From Dichetophora obliterata (taxonomy: Eukaryota > Arthropoda > Insecta > Diptera > Sciomyzidae), in contig OY986438.1 of NCBI GenBank assembly GCA_963920525.1, positions 50,929,253 through 50,993,252 of the forward strand: a DNA stretch of 64,000 bases, read 5' to 3'. Within the stretch, counting starts at the first letter, position 1, and the number at the start of each line of letters is the position of its first letter. Below, in pieces: positions 58,671 to 64,000 of the stretch. Position numbers and translations under genes: made by a program. The notes below the pieces were generated by a model. That model saw only the letters and a program-made list of their open reading frames with translations, was not told the origin of the DNA and did not search any database.

Positions 58671-60700
58671 TATAATTATAAAACCAGTCATTTTGACTGG
58701 TGTGGTAAATCAGTGTTAAAGTGCATTGCGGGTAAACAGTAAAGTATTTTGCAACAGTGTGTTCACTGATGGTGAGTTTTAAGATCTTTCATCGGATACC
58801 TTGTGTGTGCCTGAAAATTAATTTTTTGAATTAATCTACAGTTTCGGTCCTAAATACTCCACTGTGCGCCCGTAGCACAGTGTGTATTTTCAATGATCTA
58901 GCGGAACTTAATTCAAAATGTTAAGATAATGAATTGAAATTTGTTTTGGTAAATTACTAAAGGTGCCCCCAGGCTATATGTTTCATACATATGACATGTC
59001 AAATAAAATTACATACCAAATTTCATCTGTGTGTCAGAATTAAGTTTTTGTCAGGCAGCTTTTTTCTTTTGTCTCCACACTATCGACACGTCATTTGAAA
59101 ATAAAAAACAGCTTTTGAAATTTTTATAAACCTTAAAGCTCTTAAGTGACCCCTGTAGCCATTTAAACTAAAAATAAATAAATTTTAAATCAATTTATTG
59201 AATAAATATCTTAAAATTTGCCTTTTCTTCCATTTTCAAATAAAAAATTTATCAAACTGACATTTTGTACAGATGGAAAAACATACGAAATTAAAGACGG
59301 TTCTAATTCAAAAATTTACAGACGCAAATACAAACGACATTTCAAAACCACAGTTTCATATCTTCCACACTATCTGTAGCTAAAAATCATTTGTAACTTT
59401 TGACGTGTCATATGTAAGAGACATATAGTGTAGAGGCAGTTTAAGCAGCAATACGATTCTTATGAAAAATGGGCGTGGTCGGAGCACTATCACACCCACC
59501 TACCATATAGAAGAATCAAATAAACCTCATGTTATATTTTCAAGTGAATGAATGCAAATTAATTAGTAATAGGCTAAATTATTAGTGGAAAAATCCATTA
59601 AAGTCGTCTTTACATCTATTTTAACTGCAATGCCTACCTACAAAAATTTTATTTATTTTGGAATGAAATAGAAAGTATTAAATTTAATATTAAATTTTTT
59701 GTTTTTATTTCAACAATTCCATAATTAGTTATTCGTCATTATAGTCTTCGTAATCATCGCCATCGTCGGAACTAGATTGGGGCAGTTCAGGAGCCTTCAG
59801 TAATAATAAAGTCTCGTTCGTAAGTGGATAACTTCTTCGATTTATTGGCTTGGATATATTGCGACTAGATAGAAGTGGATCTGATGATAGTAAAAACCAG
59901 TTGAGAATGTCTCTATTGCAATCTCTTCGACAAGTTTATCTTGTGAAATTTTCACGAATTCGCCTGTATTCTTTGTTGCTTGCTACCTGAGCTTCTTCTG
60001 ATAACTGTCCCAGAGGCAAAATGCAAGCATTTGTAATCGCCTCAGAATGGCATAGTATTTTGTGAATGCTTGCAGGCACATCACAGGCAACTCACGGGAA
60101 AGTGCTTCAAGTAATATTCGTAAACGATGCATAAGATCTTCGTTGAATTCAGTAATGTTTGCAGACAATGCAGTGCTTTTAAAAAACCTGCGCGCGGTAT
60201 TTCCGTCGTTTGTGTTACCGCTTATCTGCTTTGGCATATCGTCAAGGAGTCCCATTTCATTTCGAAACCGTTCCTGGATAGCTTTCTTTCTTTCAGAATA
60301 TTCAGATGGATTCGCTTTCCATTTCTTTGTATCTAGTTTGTACGAAATGTGCAAAAGGCACTCAAAAGCTCTTATCCAGGAGTGCAAAGGTGAAATTCCG
60401 AAATTGTACATTTCCGTTAGAGGTATTCTTGTTTTCAGAGCATTATAATCATTCATTTGCTTTGGTGTTGCGCCACAAATATAGCAGTTTTGAGATGAGT
60501 CATATTGCGATAATGCGCTGCAAACCTTACCATCGATCATAGTGAAAATCAGTTCATGCTTACATTGAACGTCAGTACTCATAATTGTTATAGTTGCTGG
60601 CAGGAGATTCATTATTTTTTCTTCAATACGAATTTTTTTCCGTTGTAATTAACTGTTCGGTTTCTTTTTTTTAATATATCCTACAAGCCTGCAGCATCTA

Positions 60701-62081
60701 CAGTAATTATCGCTTATAAGCATAACCTCTATTTGCTTGTTTTTTGCTGCTTATAAGCGGGAAAGCATATATAAAAACTCGGTTATATGCGTCCACGGTG
60801 CTTATATGAAAACTCGGTTACATACCTCCACGAAGCATATAAAAAAATTTAAATATTGTTTCAATAAAAATTGTCTTATGAATTGGTTTAATTTTTAATT
60901 ATATTTATTTAGAAATTACATTTTGTCATATAAGCGATTTTAAAAAATAAAAAATATAATAAATTATATTAAATTGCCGCTTCAAGCAGTCTAATATCAC
61001 TTAAGGGTTTTTAAAAAATTTAAACAAAATAAGTTTTAACCCATTTCCAGCCATTGGTGCATTTTTGCACCAGTAACTTTAGAATTTTCTTCAGATGAGC
61101 GCGAAAGTGATATTACTTGGCACTTTAGGGATTATGTTAGTATGGACCTTTGACAATACACATACATTTTTTGAAAGTTTTAAATTTTAAGTTAAAATAA
61201 ATTTAGAGCCCGTTTGCTGTTTTAAAATGGGCAGGTACGGCTGTGAAGGTATGTGGTGCAGCTAGTGGTGCAAAAATGCACCAGTCCGCCCAGCCCTTAC
61301 CTGTGCAGGTAAAATTTTTAAATTTTGCCAGATAAAGTTAAGGGCCATATATAGACTCTGGACGAAGTTTCATCGATTTTGGCTAGGTAGTTAAGGAGCC
61401 GCCAGAAATGGGTTAATAAAACAAAGTCTTAAGTTTAAGCACAGTCAGTTTCGACATAAATTAATTTAAATTGGCTCATCTACCAGACTTTACCACTTAT
61501 GGTTTTAAAAAAATGTCTATAAAAATATATTTAAAAAAAAAAAATTAAATTTAAGAACAGCCAGGTTCGCACTACATAAAACTTAACTTAATTTTTTTAA
61601 TTCCTTTCAATCTCGAAAAAAGTCTGTTAATTTCTTTTGTACATTGCAGCATTTTTGGCACATATATTCTTCTATCTTATTTAATTTGGCTCAACTTCCA
61701 TTACAATTGAAATTTTTTGTTTGAGTGACAAGGTTATTCTTTTATTTTTGTTCATTTTAAAACTGCACAGGAAAAAGATAAGAAACTTAGACACTTTCAA
61801 AGACAGTGACGGGCTATTTCATATTTGACAGCTCAATAGAGATGTGAAATTTATAATCGGAATTTTTATGACATTTCAGTAGGGATGCATAAAACCGGTT
61901 AGTTTTCTATGACTTGCTTTAAAAAAATTCCTAATTTTGATGCATATAAAAGAGAAATTCATATAAGCGAAATGCTTATAAGCGAAAAAATGCTGGCTAT
62001 GACAAAGTTAAATATCTCTAGTTCAATTGCATAAAAGCGGGATATGCTTATAAACATAGTGCATATAAGCGATAATTACTG
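60701..62081. mobile_element. pogo-like non-autonomous element, 1,381 bp
   Basis: The ends CAGTAATTATCGCTTATAAG and inverted CAGTAATTATCGCTTATATG are flanked by TA on both sides (60699-60700, 62082-62083). Words of the type GCTTATAAGC or GCATATAAGC recur several times near both ends. CAGTA...CGCTTA-type termini are characteristic of pogo/Tigger elements. No transposase inside. It splits the Transib transposase between its two Asp motifs. Confidence 0.88.
61040..61412. mobile_element. piggyBac-type MITE, 373 bp
   Basis: TTAA duplications at 61036-61039 and 61413-61416 flank CCCATTTCCAGCC on the left and GCCAGAAATGGG on the right (inverted CCCATTTCTGGC). The subterminal palindromes TGGTGCATTTTTGCACCA (61055) and its complement TGGTGCAAAAATGCACCA (61268) face each other. 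It lies inside the pogo-like element. Confidence 0.85.
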
Positions 62082-63439
62082 TAGTAGGTTAGGTCTTAGA
62101 TTTTGGCAAACAATTTTTTGTGTGTACTCATCTACTAATCGAAGGGGGACCAAAGCAACTGAAAATAAATTTTCATCAGTGAATTCGGCATCGTCAAGTT
62201 TTTACTTGTAGCGACTTTGTGCAGAGCTACCGTCGCAGCCCCATTTGGAAATTAGTCGGAGAGATATATTAGAGGAAGGTGCACAGATATGTGCGACGAG
62301 ATCAGCTGTTGCAGTACATATGCGCCGCACTGTATCTAGTAAGTCTTGTAGATTTATTTCGGCAGAAACATCTGTCACATTGAAAGCTTCTTCTGGAGGC
62401 TAGCATAAGTCTTTAGCCTTTTTAACTAAATAGCATGGGGAGTAAATGTTCGCTTTTATATTTTTTAACTGTTTTCTTAAATGTTTGTATTGGTATGTAG
62501 TCAGCTTTATATCGACCAAGTGCTTCTTCAGGCGTGAGTTTTTTTCTGTTGTTTTATAATTTTGCCTTGCCTTCTTAATAGAGGTCGCCCTTTTTGGTGA
62601 TGCAAATGCAAGTTCTTTAACTAAATTAGCTGCATCCCTTTTTCTGCTGCCAAAATAATCTCACTGGGTTTTTTATTTAGAATAATATCTTTAATTTTGC
62701 GTTTTTAAACTTTTTAAGAGCAGTCATCAAAGTCTTTGATATGGCGCCATTAGAGCTTGTTGACGGCATTAAATCAATAAATTTTCTTGGAAATATTATA
62801 TTCCCTTTAAGCCATCTCTTATTAGTTTCTAAGAGCCTCGCCAAAATATCTATACCACACATCAAAAAATTCTTGCCTTTTCATTTTGCCTAAAAAAAAA
62901 AAAATTATAACCCTTTGCTTTTTGCAAAAAGTATTTGTGCTCTGGAAAAACGTGAAGCTACTGATTATATAAGCTAAAAAGCTAAAGAAGAGAATAAGCC
63001 AAATTTTAAAAGGGGTACAAGAGGGTACATCTAAGAAAAGTTTATTTAAACTTAGAATATTAACAAACAAAAATCTACTTTTTTGTATATTTTCAAATGG
63101 ATTTTATGTTATTAATCAAACTCACATTAACTTTTTTTTACCTCCAGTATTTCATTCAGTATTTGCGAAATATTAATAGCAAAATTTTTTTAATTTAAAA
63201 GTGGTAAATATGTTGTTTATCAATGATAAAAATAGCGTATTAGCAAAATGAAATATTTAAAAAAATTTTAATTCCTTTTTTGTGTCACTTTCAACGCTAA
63301 TTTCTCGTGACTAATGATGAAAAATTTTTAATGAGGCAAGAACGCGTAGAGGTCTTCATGGCAAAAAATTTCATTTTTTGGTGTTTTGATTTTTTTAATT
63401 AAGTTCCGCTAGATTATTCAAACTTCACACTGTGCGTAT

Positions 63440-64000
63440 TAGTTTATTTGCAAGAAAACATACGTGGTAAACATAATTTTAAATATATCGCGAAACATTA
63501 ATTGAATATTAGGAAAATGGAACCCTGTACCAAATGTTTGGAAGTTTAAATCCCTGATTACATAGTCTAACTTTTCAATATATTGTAGTTCTGGTGATTC
63601 TGAATAAATGTTCCTATGAGCACAAAAAATAAACAGTTTATGAGTTACAGTCAAACTCCCTAACTTAAATCGCCATTATACCAACTATTTAGATACATTT
63701 ATTCACTTCAATACTTCAATACATCAAAGTTTGTACTTTTAAAAAATAACCTACCGTCAAATAAAATCTATGTAAAGTTGTGTACAATTGAATGACCAAA
63801 CCCAAATTGAAAACTTTTCATCATTTTCGTATTCTTCGGTCGCTTTTACATAAAAATAAATTATGGCATTGAAGTCCGAGATAATTTTTTTAAATTGTTA
63901 GCTAGTGTAACTTGAAAAAAGTTTTTCCTAACTTAAAAAAATCTTCATATACTTGAAAACAATTAAAGTTAAATTATAGAAAAAAAAATTTTCTGTCAAT
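63440..64000. other. Window end, no gene recognised
   Basis: AT-rich, no supported coding region or transposon end to the last base. Confidence 0.35.

Larger units (their letters stand above)
59729..62884 (-). pseudogene. Transib (RAG1-like) transposase, disrupted
   Basis: Minus-strand blocks in order: Met at 62884 with KRQEFFDVWYRYF; KRWLKGNIIFPRKF (about 62810) and MPSTSSNGAISKTL; KRDAANLVKELAFASP (62640-62590); WGCDGSS (first Asp, 62232-62234); then the pogo-like insertion; TMIDGKVCSAL (second Asp, 60532-60534); CYICGATPKQMND (about 60480); NDGNTARRFF (about 60205); GQLSEEAQ (third acidic residue, about 59993-59998); and an acidic C-tail to TAA at 59729. This is the catalytic framework shared with RAG1. 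Several stops and frameshifts, a deletion before the last block and the insertion disable it. Confidence 0.9.
58876..63434. mobile_element. Transib transposon with RSS-like CACAGTG ends, 4,559 bp including insertions
   Basis: The left end CACAGTGTGTATTTTCAATG and inverted right end CACAGTGTGAAGTTTGAATA both continue into ATCTAGCGGAACTTAATT, giving about 38 bp of inverted repeat. The flanks are CGTAG (58871-58875) and CGTAT (63435-63439), a 5-bp duplication with one mismatch, the length known for Transib. The interior carries a minus-strand Transib transposase relic. Removing the pogo-like insertion leaves about 3.18 kb, a normal Transib size. Confidence 0.9.

Overview
This is an AT-rich nuclear window from an insect, most likely a higher fly (Brachycera) and plausibly a true fruit fly (Tephritidae). 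The grounds are short (about 60 bp) GT-AG introns, TATA plus initiator promoters, and a transposon load of dipteran type (Transib, BEL/Pao, hAT, Helitrons with A|TC...CTAG|T ends, RTE-like and jockey-like LINEs). The tephritid assignment is an inference. There are no bacterial features, no CRISPR array and no rRNA.

Only five host genes can be supported: 2358-3138 (+), 7813-8629 (-, Kazal domain), 18794-19718 (-, very acidic), 32493-33349 (-, collagen-like) and 49620-50521 (-, two introns). All five encode small secreted proteins. In every one a tiny first coding exon (25-49 nt) holds the first half of the signal peptide and ends in phase 1. A 59-67 bp intron follows, then the rest of the protein. 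Four of the five have a clear TATA box close upstream. This design is known from dipteran chorion (eggshell) genes and from many cuticle protein genes. I read the five as a dispersed cluster of tissue-specific extracellular-matrix genes, with the tissue unproven.

The rest is repeat landscape. 1-2300: SINE-like and foldback repeats. 3500-7500: a Tc1-like tail, a 1.9 kb dispersed repeat carrying a tRNA-like box, and a BEL/Pao gag relic. 9400-18630: a palindromic element broken by a hAT-type element and by Helitrons, then several inverted-repeat MITEs. 22135-23506: a solo LTR full of tandem repeats. 26990-31520: LINE relics with nested MITEs, then a 79-bp satellite. 33950-38140: a LINE relic, the second copy of the 1.9 kb repeat, and a near-perfect hairpin MITE. 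40799-41579: a processed pseudogene of ribosomal protein SA. 43930-44297: a tRNA-headed SINE-like unit. 47349-49480: an RNA-like hairpin and an RTE-like LINE relic. 53390-57473: a mariner relic and an apparently intact hAT transposon with an open 647-aa transposase. 58304-63434: a short Helitron, then a Transib transposon (relative of the RAG1 recombinase) whose ends carry the RSS-like heptamer CACAGTG. The Transib is split by a pogo-like element that itself contains a piggyBac-type MITE.

The strongest items for follow-up are the Transib copy with RSS-like ends and threefold nesting (58876-63434), the intact hAT element (54533-57465), and the shared signal-peptide exon architecture of the five secreted-protein genes.
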